DNA of 64,000 bases, taken from positions 124,001-188,000 of the IMG/VR virus record IMGVR_UViG_3300022868_000009; one strand, written 5' to 3'. This stretch comes from a virus. Each line of letters begins with the position of its first letter. Within the stretch, counting starts at the first letter, position 1. A program made the translations under genes and the position numbers. Under the pieces are notes generated by a model. That model did not search any database, had not been told where the DNA came from, and saw only the letters and a program-made list of their open reading frames with translations. Below, one piece after another: positions 1 to 8,522 of the stretch.

Positions 1-400
1 CTTCCGTAGTTAATTTATATCTACCACCACATTTAGAACAACCATGTCCACTTAGATGATTTGAAGGTGTTTGCCAAAATTCACCATGTTTAAGACATAT
101 TATTCTCACTTTAGTTTTACTATTTACATAATTAACAAAACTATAATCATATTTATCATCATGAACTATATTTGATTTATTAATAAATGATTCTGTATCA
201 TCTTTCATATTATTAGTTGCACAAACAGGACAACCTTGTCCTTCTAAATGTTTAGAAGGACTTTGCCAAAATTCACCATGTTCAAAACATATTATTCTCA
301 CTTTAGTTTTACTATTTACATAATTAACAAAACTATAATCATATTTATCATCATGAACTATATTTGATTTATTAATAAATTCAATTAATTTAATTTTCAT
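1..400 (-). CDS. Homing-type endonuclease, N-terminal part (runs off window)
   Basis: The reading frame starts at ATG 400 and is still open at position 1, so only the N-terminal part is visible. It holds two copies of a repeat of the form FINKSNxxHDDKYDYS...CxxHGEFWQxPSxHLxGxGCxxC, ending in a CxxC knuckle. The same repeat occurs three times in the endonuclease at 36758-37681, where it precedes a Vsr-like nuclease domain, so by analogy this is the DNA-binding part of a free-standing homing endonuclease. The nuclease domain itself lies outside the window. The two repeats are almost identical at DNA level, implying recent tandem duplication. Confidence 0.7.
   Translation of the reverse strand, partial: MKIKLIEFINKSNIVHDDKYDYSFVNYVNSKTKVRIICFEHGEFWQSPSKHLEGQGCPVCATNNMKDDTESFINKSNIVHDDKYDYSFVNYVNSKTKVRIICLKHGEFWQTPSNHLSGHGCSKCGGRYKLTTE
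95..380. repeat. In-frame tandem direct repeat, two 94-bp identical copies
   Basis: Positions 95-188 and 287-380 are identical over 94 bp at a period of 192 bp (64 codons). With two mismatches the similarity extends back to 71 and 263. The repeat encodes the zinc-knuckle repeat of the endonuclease above. Confidence 0.9.
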
Positions 401-478
401 AATCTTATATATCTATTGTATAGTGTCCTCCTAAACCAGTGAAGTATTGTATAATCAACACTTTTTCAATTTTTATTA

Positions 479-488
479 TTAATATATA
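479..488 (+). promoter_or_regulatory. TTAATATATA box (putative phage promoter)
   Basis: Exact match to the recurrent box, 18 nt before the ATG of the Ig-repeat protein. It resembles a T4 late promoter (TATAAATA) in being a lone AT-only -10-like element. Confidence 0.5.
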
Positions 489-506
489 AAAAGAAAACAT
501 AAAATT

Positions 507-1739
507 ATGAAACAACAAAAAAATGTAAAAGGTATAATGTCATCAAACAGCTTGACTAATTATCCATACTATAGAATAGATGGTGGGTCAATGAGTGGTG
601 AAACATATCTTTTAACATATACACACGCAACAGGTTCTACAATAGGTAGTACTGCTATTGTATCTTATCCAACAGGGGTAACTTCAAGTGCAACTGTAGT
701 AAATGATGGTGATACTGCAACAGTTACTACTGATACTTACTTATTAGTGAAATTAGTGCCTGGTCAAACAGCTACGATCAACGGATATGTAGTTGCAAAT
801 ATTGGTGGTGACTTCTATTTTAATGGAACAAAATATGATATCGGAGACACATTTGATTATGATGGATTAACATTCACATTCATTGGATTTGGTAGCTTCT
901 TATTAGGAGTTGTTGATACAGATTCTTCAGCAGTAACTAGCTTTACAATGGTACCTTCATCAGCTGCAACACATACAGTAGGTGACTCTATAACATTAGT
1001 AATGTATGACCAAAATAGTGTTGATATAACAGGATTAATTGCACTTTCAGGTGATACAACAACATCAACTTATACTGATTCTTGGACACCAACAACAGGT
1101 GAACTAGTATTATCCAATGTAACTGGTAATACTGTATCTATTTATTTCTATTATATAACAGATGCTACTATCAATGATAAATACGTGATCAATTTTATTG
1201 ATCCTGTAGTATCAAGTATGACACTTGTACCAACAAGTGGATCTTATGAATCAGGTACAACTGAAACACTAGTATTTACAAATCAATCTGGTATTGATAT
1301 AACTACAAATGTTTCTCTATCAAGTGATACATATTCTTCTGCATATGTAACTGACTTCTCAGCTTCAACAGGAGCTATTTATTTCGGAGACAAGTTCGGT
1401 ATTGATGTACCATTAACATTCTATTACAATGGTGATGATTCATTAACTAGCACATTCACAGCAGGTATATCTGGATTAACAAGTATTACAGTTACTCCGA
1501 CTGGTGGAACTTCACATGTAACTGGAACAACGACAGTATTAGCATTCACCGACCAAAACGGTAACGCAGTAGATTCATTAGATATTACTTTATCTGGTGA
1601 TACATCAGCATATGGTGTTTACGTACCTTCAACTAGTACAATTAGATACGATAAAGAAGGTGTGATGATAGACTTTGTATTCTACCACAACTCTGATGAT
1701 ACAATAACTAGTACATACACAGTAGATATCTTTTTTTAA
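507..1739 (+). CDS. Virion protein with three Ig-like repeats
   Basis: 410 aa, Thr/Ser/Val/Gly-rich, with almost no Lys after the first ten residues. Three tandem repeats of about 85 aa begin near residues 148, 235 and 325; each opens with a SxTxxPT/S-type strand, continues with V/SGxTxTLxxxDQN/S, then LSGDT-like and FYYxxD segments. This is the pattern of bacterial/phage Ig-like (Big-type) domains found on capsid decorations and tail fibres. No signal peptide is visible. It is monocistronic, with a TTAATATATA box upstream and a strong terminator downstream, which suggests high late expression. Richer codon use than its neighbours fits an abundant structural protein. Which virion part it decorates cannot be told from the sequence. 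Confidence 0.65.
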   Translation: MKQQKNVKGIMSSNSLTNYPYYRIDGGSMSGETYLLTYTHATGSTIGSTAIVSYPTGVTSSATVVNDGDTATVTTDTYLLVKLVPGQTATINGYVVANIGGDFYFNGTKYDIGDTFDYDGLTFTFIGFGSFLLGVVDTDSSAVTSFTMVPSSAATHTVGDSITLVMYDQNSVDITGLIALSGDTTTSTYTDSWTPTTGELVLSNVTGNTVSIYFYYITDATINDKYVINFIDPVVSSMTLVPTSGSYESGTTETLVFTNQSGIDITTNVSLSSDTYSSAYVTDFSASTGAIYFGDKFGIDVPLTFYYNGDDSLTSTFTAGISGLTSITVTPTGGTSHVTGTTTVLAFTDQNGNAVDSLDITLSGDTSAYGVYVPSTSTIRYDKEGVMIDFVFYHNSDDTITSTYTVDIFF

Positions 1740-1797
1740 TACGGCTTCGCCTCCCTCAGTTATAACTAACAGTTAATCACATTCTTTAATATTTTAG

Positions 1798-1826
1798 AAA
1801 ATCCCATCAATTTGATGGGATTTTTT
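1798..1826 (+). terminator. Rho-independent terminator
   Basis: Hairpin with stem AAAATCCCATC / GATGGGATTTT and a T-tract. The last Ts form the start of the next promoter box (1825-1834). Confidence 0.9.
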
Positions 1827-1834
1827 AATATATA
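1825..1834 (+). promoter_or_regulatory. TTAATATATA box fused to terminator T-tract
   Basis: Exact box, only 5 nt before ATG 1840, leaving no room for a ribosome binding site. The same 5-nt spacing recurs at 29627, 43050 and 47432. Confidence 0.55.
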
Positions 1835-1839
1835 CAATT

Positions 1840-2253
1840 ATGATAACAAAATTTAAAATATACGAAAAAGTGAATTTAAAAGATATTGAAGTCAAAATCA
1901 CGAATATTAATCAAAAACTAATAGATATTCTCATATCAGATTTATCATTAGTTGTGAAGAAAAAAAAGAAAAAATCAATTAGACCAGAATCTATTACAGG
2001 GTACTTTAAAAAAGAAGAAGGTACTGGAAAAGATTTAAAAATAAAAACAAAATTAATAATATTAATGTCAAATACTGATCTTATTGAAGCAACACATTCA
2101 ATAGAAGGAAACGAAAATAATATTAATATTGAAGTAAATGAAGTTTCACATTATAATTTAAACAACCAAATATACACCGATGATATTCTTATAGAAAAAA
2201 TATCAGAATATTATAAAGAACATTTAAAATTAAAGAATTGGAAATTAAAATGA
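1840..2253 (+). CDS. Hypothetical protein, MxxKFKIYEK N-terminus
   Basis: 137 aa, charged, with a run of lysines near residue 40. No family recognised. The first ten residues (MITKFKIYEK) resemble the short N-terminal motif shared by many small proteins in this window. The stop overlaps the next ATG (ATGA), so the two are probably translationally coupled. Its start lies 5 nt after a TTAATATATA box, so the transcript may be nearly leaderless. Confidence 0.6.
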   Translation: MITKFKIYEKVNLKDIEVKITNINQKLIDILISDLSLVVKKKKKKSIRPESITGYFKKEEGTGKDLKIKTKLIILMSNTDLIEATHSIEGNENNINIEVNEVSHYNLNNQIYTDDILIEKISEYYKEHLKLKNWKLK

Positions 2254-2657
2254 AATACTTAAAACAATACGAAAAAAACACAATTAAAAAAGTTTATACC
2301 AGTAAACTAGAAGATAAAGATATTTATATTTTTAATTATAATTCAGATTTAATAAATGGTATAACATGTGAACAGTGTTTTATAAAATGGTCTTCAGATA
2401 TCATAGAAAATGATGAAGGAATAGAAAAAATTAATGTGAAAATAGAAAATGTTGAATTAAAATTAGATGTTGATAAATTTACACATTTAGATGTTGAAAA
2501 CTTTGAAACCAAAAATGAAATAGAAAATCACATTATCACCAAAAAGAAAGAAATAAAATTTGAATTCGAATATGAAAATATGATTTCATTTCCTTTAAAA
2601 CCAAAAGGATTAGAAATAGATTATAGAAATATGACTGTTTTAGTAGAATTTGATTAA
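2250..2657 (+). CDS. Hypothetical protein, MKYLKQYEKN N-terminus
   Basis: About 135 aa. ATG 2250 is preferred because it forms an ATGA overlap with the upstream stop and places the motif MKYLKQYEKN at the true N-terminus; an in-frame ATG four codons upstream is less likely. Predicted mostly beta with alternating charged strands. No function recognised; neighbour and N-terminus suggest a family with the preceding gene. It converges on the 2654-3088 gene. Confidence 0.6.
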   Translation: MKYLKQYEKNTIKKVYTSKLEDKDIYIFNYNSDLINGITCEQCFIKWSSDIIENDEGIEKINVKIENVELKLDVDKFTHLDVENFETKNEIENHIITKKKEIKFEFEYENMISFPLKPKGLEIDYRNMTVLVEFD

Positions 2658-3088
2658 CTAACCCAATCAGCAATCGAATGACTCATAGCACCCATTTCTA
2701 AACCAATCAAAGAAGTTATAATATAAAACTTAAATTGTATTATCAAAAATAATACAGGAATTTTAAAGAAAAATACTATTAATATTGGTATAATCAATAT
2801 CCATATTAATCTTATTAATGTACCAATTAAAAATCCATGTGTATATTTAGATCTATGTTTAAATATTCGTTGATATGGTATCCAAATAAATCTTAAAAAG
2901 CCCCATCTTGTATAAGGTTTGCTATGTATATCTAAATCACCATTAAACATATAACCAGCAAAAAGATAAAATAATAACCATATTATTGAATATATTATTG
3001 GTACAAACATTAAACTTGTACAAAAAATAATGATAGAGGTCATAAAAGTAATACTATCATGAGATTTTGAATTTGGCATCTTCTTCAT
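2654..3088 (-). CDS. DUF2227-like membrane protein (putative metal-binding)
   Basis: 144 aa with MPNSKSHD near the start, NGDLDIHSKPYTRWG in the middle, RSKYTHG, and MGAMSHSIADW at the end. The conserved His/Asp positions, the RWG block and the HxxxDW ending match my recollection of the DUF2227 family of small membrane-associated, presumed metal-binding proteins. Hydrophobic segments lie around residues 14-45 and 86-130. The initiator may be Met1 or Met4; the 32-nt overlap with the upstream gene is shorter if Met4 is used. Function is unknown; a phage membrane role is only inferred. Confidence 0.6.
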   Translation of the reverse strand: MKKMPNSKSHDSITFMTSIIIFCTSLMFVPIIYSIIWLLFYLFAGYMFNGDLDIHSKPYTRWGFLRFIWIPYQRIFKHRSKYTHGFLIGTLIRLIWILIIPILIVFFFKIPVLFLIIQFKFYIITSLIGLEMGAMSHSIADWVS

Positions 3089-3311
3089 TATTTAATTTTA
3101 TATCAAATAAATCTCTAATAACAGGTTCTGTAATTAAAAGATATATTTTATTATAATTTAATGTACTTGGAAATCTTTCTTCAACTTTAAGAAGATTTTC
3201 TTCAGTTGCATTTGTAAAAAATTCACTTAAATCAAGTGTTGATAATGGAACATTATTCATTTCATTCATAAAATCTAATGTATCGAAATACTTTTCTCTT
3301 TCTATTTTCAT
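3057..3311 (-). CDS. Hypothetical protein
   Basis: 84 aa, acidic, no recognised domain. It overlaps the next gene downstream by about 30 nt and its ATG overlaps the stop of the gene at 3308-3562, so the three genes form a tight operon on this strand. Codon use matches its neighbours. Confidence 0.5.
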   Translation of the reverse strand: MKIEREKYFDTLDFMNEMNNVPLSTLDLSEFFTNATEENLLKVEERFPSTLNYNKIYLLITEPVIRDLFDIKLNNEEDAKFKIS

Positions 3312-3562
3312 TTTGTATAATTTAATTTTTCAATTTTAATGACGTATATTTCTTCACCCAATTCTCTTTTTTCTCTTTCTTCAGCATTATTAATAGCAAA
3401 TTTTAAAGTTTTTCCATCTTCAGATGATATTATTTGTGTAGGTTTTAACTTTTCATCTTTAAATATTTTTTGAAGTTTTTCTGTTATCTCATAATGAAAA
3501 TCTTCAAATTCCTGCTCTATCACAGAAAAATCTTTTTCTCTAACATAATTAATTTTTTTCAT
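3308..3562 (-). CDS. Hypothetical protein
   Basis: 84 aa, highly charged, ending in a basic beta-like segment. No family recognised. It begins 19 nt downstream of the polymerase C-terminal gene and its TGA overlaps the next ATG, so it is probably co-transcribed with the polymerase fragments. Confidence 0.5.
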   Translation of the reverse strand: MKKINYVREKDFSVIEQEFEDFHYEITEKLQKIFKDEKLKPTQIISSEDGKTLKFAINNAEEREKRELGEEIYVIKIEKLNYTK

Positions 3563-3580
3563 TCGTTTTTTCTTATTTTT

Positions 3581-4636
3581 TTAAAATCCCCAATCATCAA
3601 AGTTTTCAAACTCATCTTTATTTTTTTGAATTGTCTGTTGTATTGAACCACTAAATAAACTATTTAATACCGATAATCTTTTATTAATATCTGGTAAACC
3701 TACTGGTTCTAAAAACCTATTAGCAATTGCCAAAAATGTTTTTTCAAATTGAGTATCATAATCTATCAATACTCTTTCTTTTTCAGTTATTTCATACGGA
3801 TGAAAACTTCTCATATAAGCAAACCTCTCTCCAAGAGTATGGTTACAAAAATACCATTTAACTCGACCACCTTTTAACAAATCATATTTAGTTTTAAACT
3901 CGCTATTTTTATTTAAAAGAAAATTATGTAAAGCGGCGGCTTTAACTGAAAAATGAGCACCTTTAACACAATTAACACCAATTTGATCATCAACTACTTT
4001 ATCTCTATAATTTGATAAAGAAGTCGTCATACTAATATCTTCAATATCAGAGGCTTTAAATTGATTTTTAAGATCTTTCATAATTTTTAAAACCTCACGT
4101 ATATTTAACGTATCAGGATTTTTAAATAAATAATTAATAAATTCCCAAACACCACCTTTCTGCTTTTGACCTCTAACAAATATTGGTGTTGAAGACCTTA
4201 CAATATCTACACCTTTTGGAAAAAAATGTTCCATATCTTCATAAAAAATACCATCTTCCCAAACCACATTATTAATATAATGTTTCTTTTCAAGATGCAT
4301 GGCAGATTTATTAACAGTTTCTAATTCAAAATCATGAATATTTTTAACACCATACTTTTTAGCATATTGGTCTAAATATTTAACAAATGTGTCTTTTACA
4401 TACAATCTATCAAGGGTTAATATAAATTCAAGAGGATCACCTTCATAATCACAAGAGTCCATTATTGGTTGAAACGACAAATATAAACTATTATGAACTA
4501 ATAAATTATTAGCAATAAAGGTGTGAGTTTCATCATCAACTTCTATATCATAAACATATTCTTCTTCTCCAAAATTACCTACACATTCAATTTCTGAAAT
4601 TTCAACCAATTCATAATTATAACATATATTTTCCAT
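3581..4636 (-). CDS. 43: DNA polymerase C-terminal fragment preceded by C-intein
   Basis: 351 aa. Residues 1-49 are the C-terminal half of a split intein, ending ...FIANNLLVHN (block F/G) followed by Ser +1. From residue 50 (SLYLSF) the protein is a family B polymerase: it supplies the rest of motif C, then KKHYINN (KKxY motif), VDIVRSSTP and a thumb region as in T4 gp43. The last residues, NFDDWGF, look like the sliding-clamp-binding tail of gp43 (T4: ..LFDMFDF). After trans-splicing with the product of 5767-6780 the junction reads YGDTDSLYLSF. The ATG lies inside the 3' end of the endonuclease gene (20-nt overlap). Confidence 0.88.
   Translation of the reverse strand: MENICYNYELVEISEIECVGNFGEEEYVYDIEVDDETHTFIANNLLVHNSLYLSFQPIMDSCDYEGDPLEFILTLDRLYVKDTFVKYLDQYAKKYGVKNIHDFELETVNKSAMHLEKKHYINNVVWEDGIFYEDMEHFFPKGVDIVRSSTPIFVRGQKQKGGVWEFINYLFKNPDTLNIREVLKIMKDLKNQFKASDIEDISMTTSLSNYRDKVVDDQIGVNCVKGAHFSVKAAALHNFLLNKNSEFKTKYDLLKGGRVKWYFCNHTLGERFAYMRSFHPYEITEKERVLIDYDTQFEKTFLAIANRFLEPVGLPDINKRLSVLNSLFSGSIQQTIQKNKDEFENFDDWGF
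4490..4636 (-). other. C-terminal half of split DNA polymerase intein
   Basis: 49 aa with YVYDIEVDDETHTFIANN and terminal LVHN; the penultimate His and final Asn are the splicing residues, and Ser is the +1 extein nucleophile. Partner half is encoded at 5770-6147. Confidence 0.88.
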
Positions 4637-5777
4637 ATATTTCTTTTATTAATTTTTTAATACTCGGCAAATCACTTTCCCAAATAACAATGATATCTAT
4701 ATCATGATCCTTTTTTAGAAGTGATAATTTTTCTTCATCTTTTTTCCATATATCAGATGATAATTCATTACTAAACGGATTAGGTTTATCATCATGTTTA
4801 AATTTTTTAGGATTAGCATGAAAAACATCACCATTATATTCTATACCTAAATTTAATTCTTTTATATAATAATCTATAAAAACATATCGACCAGTAGATA
4901 ACATCTTACCATATTCTTTATTATTACATTTTTCATAAAAATATGTTTTAAAATCTTTTGATATTTCTTTATCTAATTTCCACAAATAATCCTGTGAAGA
5001 TTTTGATGCTGGATAATTCCTTATCTTAGAATAAAATTGTTGTAATTTAATTAAAGCGTCATTTTTACCGTATATTCTTATATAATTAGATAAATTGTGT
5101 GCTTTTTGTTTACACAATTCATCCCATTTTAATTTACCATGTTTTAACACATAATATTCTTTACTTTTTGTTTCAATTTGTTTTTTAACATAATTTTCAT
5201 ATTTTATTTTACCGAATTTTTTGCCATGTTTTTTTATCAAATTTTCTAATGTAACAGATCTTGATTTATTATAATTATCAAAATCATCTTTATTCCAACC
5301 ATGTTTTTCTTTTTTATATTCAAATAAATTTGATTTTCGTTGTTTATCACAATAGATTTCCCATCTTTCAACTCCTTCATTTACACCATATTTTAAAATA
5401 TAATTTTCCTTTGTTCTAACGTAGTTTAAATTCTTCCATATTTCAGATTCTTTTTCTGGTATATTAAATGCATATGTTGTTATCTTATTTACCATGTTAA
5501 ATATTCTAGCCCTATTCTTATTTTTATACTCAGGATATTTTTCTATCAAACAATCTTCACAAACACTTAAATTATAAATTTTACCATTCACCGATTTAAA
5601 TGTTTTATAAGATTTGCCTTTGTATCCAAATTTTCTTACAGTAAATACAGAATTATAATAAAATATTGGACCATTACAAATTAAACACTTAACAGAATTT
5701 TTATCATAAAAATCTTGAATTTCCTCATAATCATCTTTATTGATATTAAATTTAAATTTTTGTAATTTATTTTTCAT
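4617..5777 (-). CDS. Free-standing endonuclease between split-intein halves
   Basis: About 386 aa. An N-terminal CxxC...CxxC zinc knuckle (CLICNGPI, CEDC) is followed by several YxxKxGxxxG-type repeats and a C-terminal Vsr/PD-(D/E)XK-like domain with FIDYYIKELNLGIEYNGD and a WKKDEEK...VIWESD segment. It closely parallels the terminase-associated nuclease at 10669-11655. Position between N- and C-intein genes is the 'fractured gene' layout known for split inteins with a stand-alone homing endonuclease. It overlaps both neighbours. ATG 5777 is preferred over an in-frame ATG 12 nt upstream; either would overlap the upstream stop. Confidence 0.8.
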   Translation of the reverse strand: MKNKLQKFKFNINKDDYEEIQDFYDKNSVKCLICNGPIFYYNSVFTVRKFGYKGKSYKTFKSVNGKIYNLSVCEDCLIEKYPEYKNKNRARIFNMVNKITTYAFNIPEKESEIWKNLNYVRTKENYILKYGVNEGVERWEIYCDKQRKSNLFEYKKEKHGWNKDDFDNYNKSRSVTLENLIKKHGKKFGKIKYENYVKKQIETKSKEYYVLKHGKLKWDELCKQKAHNLSNYIRIYGKNDALIKLQQFYSKIRNYPASKSSQDYLWKLDKEISKDFKTYFYEKCNNKEYGKMLSTGRYVFIDYYIKELNLGIEYNGDVFHANPKKFKHDDKPNPFSNELSSDIWKKDEEKLSLLKKDHDIDIIVIWESDLPSIKKLIKEIYGKYML

Positions 5778-6780
5778 ATGGTGACACATCTTTATCTCTA
5801 TATATCCTTAAAATTTTATCAGTTATTTTCATTTCAGAAGGTTTTACTTCAAATTGTTCACCGTCTCTAAAAACTATCATAGAATGATCATTTGTTACGA
5901 AAATTTCCTCACCTGTTTTTATTTTAATTTTCCATTTTTGTTTAATAACCTTATGTCTTATAACTCTTTTTACTGGTGCATAATATAGCTTTTTTTCAGA
6001 ACACCAATTTAAGATTTTTTCACCAGTTTTAACACTCTCATGTCCCTTCAACGTACTCTCACCCACATTTAATGTATTTTCGTTGTAAAATTCTTCTATT
6101 GTCTTTTCACCATTATTTGTGATAATTACACTATCCTTGTCAACCGAATCCGTATCACCATAAACACACAATTCATCTTTATGAAATTTCGTACTATAAG
6201 TTTCTTTATCATCTTTTGTCATTTCTGTAAAACCTGGCATTTCTTCTCTTTCAGAAATCACAGAACCATCAATTTGTTCAACATTATCTACAAAATTATG
6301 AAGATGTCTCTTATATTTAATATTATAAATTTTATCTTCAATTTTAATAGAATCTTTGTGTTCTTCTAATTTATCAATATCAACATTCCATTCTATTAGT
6401 AAATCATGTAAAGTATTATTACCCCTTCCAATTATTCTATTTCTATTATTCATCATATACCAAACATCACTATCATCAGTTACAATATACGTAAATTCTA
6501 ATAACTTATGAACTTCAATATCATGATACCATTCTTCATAAAAATATTTTTCTATTTTATTTAACATAAATAAAATTACATCTCTACCATGTGCTGTAAT
6601 AGCATTTGCAATATCTTTATTAGATACTACAAATTTAGGGTGAGCAAAAGCACCATAAGTTCCGTTAATCACTAATTTTAGTGCCAATTGCATTGCTTTA
6701 TTGTAGTTATATTCTGATTCTACTTTTGCGATTTTCTTTTTAAGATTCTCGATTTTTTTCTTTTTCTCGGCGAACGTCAT
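5767..6780 (-). CDS. 43: DNA polymerase palm fragment (motif B to C) fused to N-intein
   Basis: 337 aa. Residues 30-50 carry motif B (LALKLVINGTYGAFAHP), then a long palm segment up to motif C, VYGDTD at 206-211. Residue 212 starts an intein (SVDKDSVII, block A; block B FVTNDHSM later) that stops at residue 337 without a C-terminal half. The protein starts with its own ATG about 30 residues before motif B, so the exonuclease domain and motif A are missing and no candidate for them lies in this window. The upstream neighbour is another endonuclease 36 nt away. This resembles the 43A/43B split known in some Aeromonas T4-like phages, here combined with an intein split. Confidence 0.85.
   Translation of the reverse strand: MTFAEKKKKIENLKKKIAKVESEYNYNKAMQLALKLVINGTYGAFAHPKFVVSNKDIANAITAHGRDVILFMLNKIEKYFYEEWYHDIEVHKLLEFTYIVTDDSDVWYMMNNRNRIIGRGNNTLHDLLIEWNVDIDKLEEHKDSIKIEDKIYNIKYKRHLHNFVDNVEQIDGSVISEREEMPGFTEMTKDDKETYSTKFHKDELCVYGDTDSVDKDSVIITNNGEKTIEEFYNENTLNVGESTLKGHESVKTGEKILNWCSEKKLYYAPVKRVIRHKVIKQKWKIKIKTGEEIFVTNDHSMIVFRDGEQFEVKPSEMKITDKILRIYRDKDVSPYEK
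5770..6147 (-). other. N-terminal half of split DNA polymerase intein
   Basis: 126 aa beginning at Ser1 directly after YGDTD. Block A is SVDKDSVIITNNGEKTIEEF; block B carries the TxxH-type motif TNDHSM. The split falls after block B, the canonical position where an endonuclease domain would sit. Confidence 0.87.
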
Positions 6781-6816
6781 ATTATTAGATAATTTTTAAT
6801 TTTAAAAATAAATACA

Positions 6817-8418
6817 TTAAAAGTTTAATGAATATTTTATATTACCACTGTTATATATTCTATAAATACCTCTTTCTAACATTATTTCGTGTTCACTTTT
6901 ATTAGGATCATAACCTTCTCTAACTAAAACATCTTTTCTAAAATTATACCTATATAATCGTTTTAAATTTTTACCATCAAAATAATGATAATTCGGTTTT
7001 GTGTTATGAACGAATTTAAATTCCAATTTTTCATATAGATTTCCTTTACTCCAGCTTCTATCAGCATAAGTAATTATTTCACCCGGATTATAATTTCTGA
7101 TAAAATATTTAAATAATTTTGATGCACCACCAACAACATTAATATTTAATTTGTTACAAAACCTTAACAATTCATACTCTCCTTCTATACTTTTAGACCC
7201 CATTAATTTTCTTTTTTTACCAAAGGTCATTAGAGATACTAATTCATCTTCATAATAAAGACCTATTTTAACAAAAGAACCAACAAAACCTTGAAGATGA
7301 TTATCATTTAAAAAATTTCTAATCAATTTATTATCTATTATCTCTTTAATTATAGTTTTTCTAGCATATATTTTATCAGACTTTCCAATCATATTTAATA
7401 TTCTAGACTTGACAATTTCTTTTTGGTTAAACCATTCATCTTCCCAAATATGTATTAATTGAACACCTTTTTTTAAACAATTGTTTGTTTTATTTAAATG
7501 ATAATCCTTATCCTTATAAAGTTCTGAATGCCAATACAAACCATTAAATTCAAAAGCTAGATTTAAATCTGGTAAATAAATATCTAATTCTTTTCCATCC
7601 AAGATCTCTTTATCACTTGTTATTATTTCATAATTATAGTTTTCTTTAATAAAATTCACGATTTCTAATTCTTTACCTGAAATCTTATAATCTAATGTAT
7701 TACAAACTGTGCATAATATTGTTTTTTGTATTTTATATCTTTGATATAAATTTTTGCTATTAATATTAAAATAATGATCTTTACCACAATCACATTTAAC
7801 ATCTATCGTTCGATCAGTATTTAAAATATAATCTGTTATATTATATTCCGATAATTTAAATAATATATCTTTTTCCCACCTTTTATATGTTAACAAATAA
7901 TATGATTCTGTTTGTGTATACCATTCTTTTCCATATTTTTCAAGATTAGTTTTCTTTATTTTCTCTCTAATTTCATATGAAGAAAGTATCTCTTCCACGC
8001 CATATTTTTCAAGATTTGTTTTTTTAATTTTTTCTTTGACATCTTTATCTAATAATGTACAAGTAACGCCATATTTCTTGAGGTTTGTTTGTTTTGTTTT
8101 ATCTTTTATTTCTTTTATGTGTTGTGGATTTTCAACGCCATATTTTTCTAACATTGTATTTTTTCTTTTAATAGAAGAACATTTTTTACAACTATAAAAA
8201 CCTTGTCTTTTTTTATTTTCTAAATATTTATGATATCTTAGTTGTTTTTCATCTGAACATATCTCACAAACAGCAATTACTTTAACATGTGAATTTTGTG
8301 GCAAATCATTAACATCAATGTCCAATGTTTCACCATTATTACAAACATAATTTTTAGATCTATAATATGTTACATTACGATATGTTATATTAACATCAAT
8401 TCTACTATTTTTAATCAT
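6817..8418 (-). CDS. Free-standing homing endonuclease with KYGV repeats
   Basis: 533 aa. An N-terminal zinc knuckle (CEIC...CKKC) is followed by several repeats of the form TNLEKYGVxxxxxxxEIKxK, then a Vsr-like PD-(D/E)XK domain with ELDIYLPDLNLAFEFNGLYW and IHIWEDEW. The C-terminal third (GFVGSFVKIGLYYEDE, TYADRSWSKGN, ERGIYRIYNSG) is nearly the same as in the endonuclease at 57954-59675. No intron or intein halves flank it; it sits just upstream of the polymerase palm fragment and is the likely agent of the break in gene 43. A TTAATATATA box lies 32 nt upstream. Confidence 0.8.
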   Translation of the reverse strand: MIKNSRIDVNITYRNVTYYRSKNYVCNNGETLDIDVNDLPQNSHVKVIAVCEICSDEKQLRYHKYLENKKRQGFYSCKKCSSIKRKNTMLEKYGVENPQHIKEIKDKTKQTNLKKYGVTCTLLDKDVKEKIKKTNLEKYGVEEILSSYEIREKIKKTNLEKYGKEWYTQTESYYLLTYKRWEKDILFKLSEYNITDYILNTDRTIDVKCDCGKDHYFNINSKNLYQRYKIQKTILCTVCNTLDYKISGKELEIVNFIKENYNYEIITSDKEILDGKELDIYLPDLNLAFEFNGLYWHSELYKDKDYHLNKTNNCLKKGVQLIHIWEDEWFNQKEIVKSRILNMIGKSDKIYARKTIIKEIIDNKLIRNFLNDNHLQGFVGSFVKIGLYYEDELVSLMTFGKKRKLMGSKSIEGEYELLRFCNKLNINVVGGASKLFKYFIRNYNPGEIITYADRSWSKGNLYEKLEFKFVHNTKPNYHYFDGKNLKRLYRYNFRKDVLVREGYDPNKSEHEIMLERGIYRIYNSGNIKYSLNF

Positions 8419-8450
8419 TTTACAAAAGTCCCATTTTTACCATTGCTTAT

Positions 8451-8460
8451 TATATATTAA
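8451..8460 (-). promoter_or_regulatory. TTAATATATA box
   Basis: Exact box on the minus strand, 32 nt before the ATG of the endonuclease at 8418. Confidence 0.45.
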
Positions 8461-8522
8461 AAAACACAAGTGAAAAATAAATTTATATATATAATAATGA
8501 ATAAAAATCATTTAGTTTAAAA

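Noticed and set aside
3581-6780. Simple frameshift splitting of the polymerase gene
   Set aside because: Flanks carry intein blocks A, B, F and G with correct splice residues, and a full endonuclease gene lies between.
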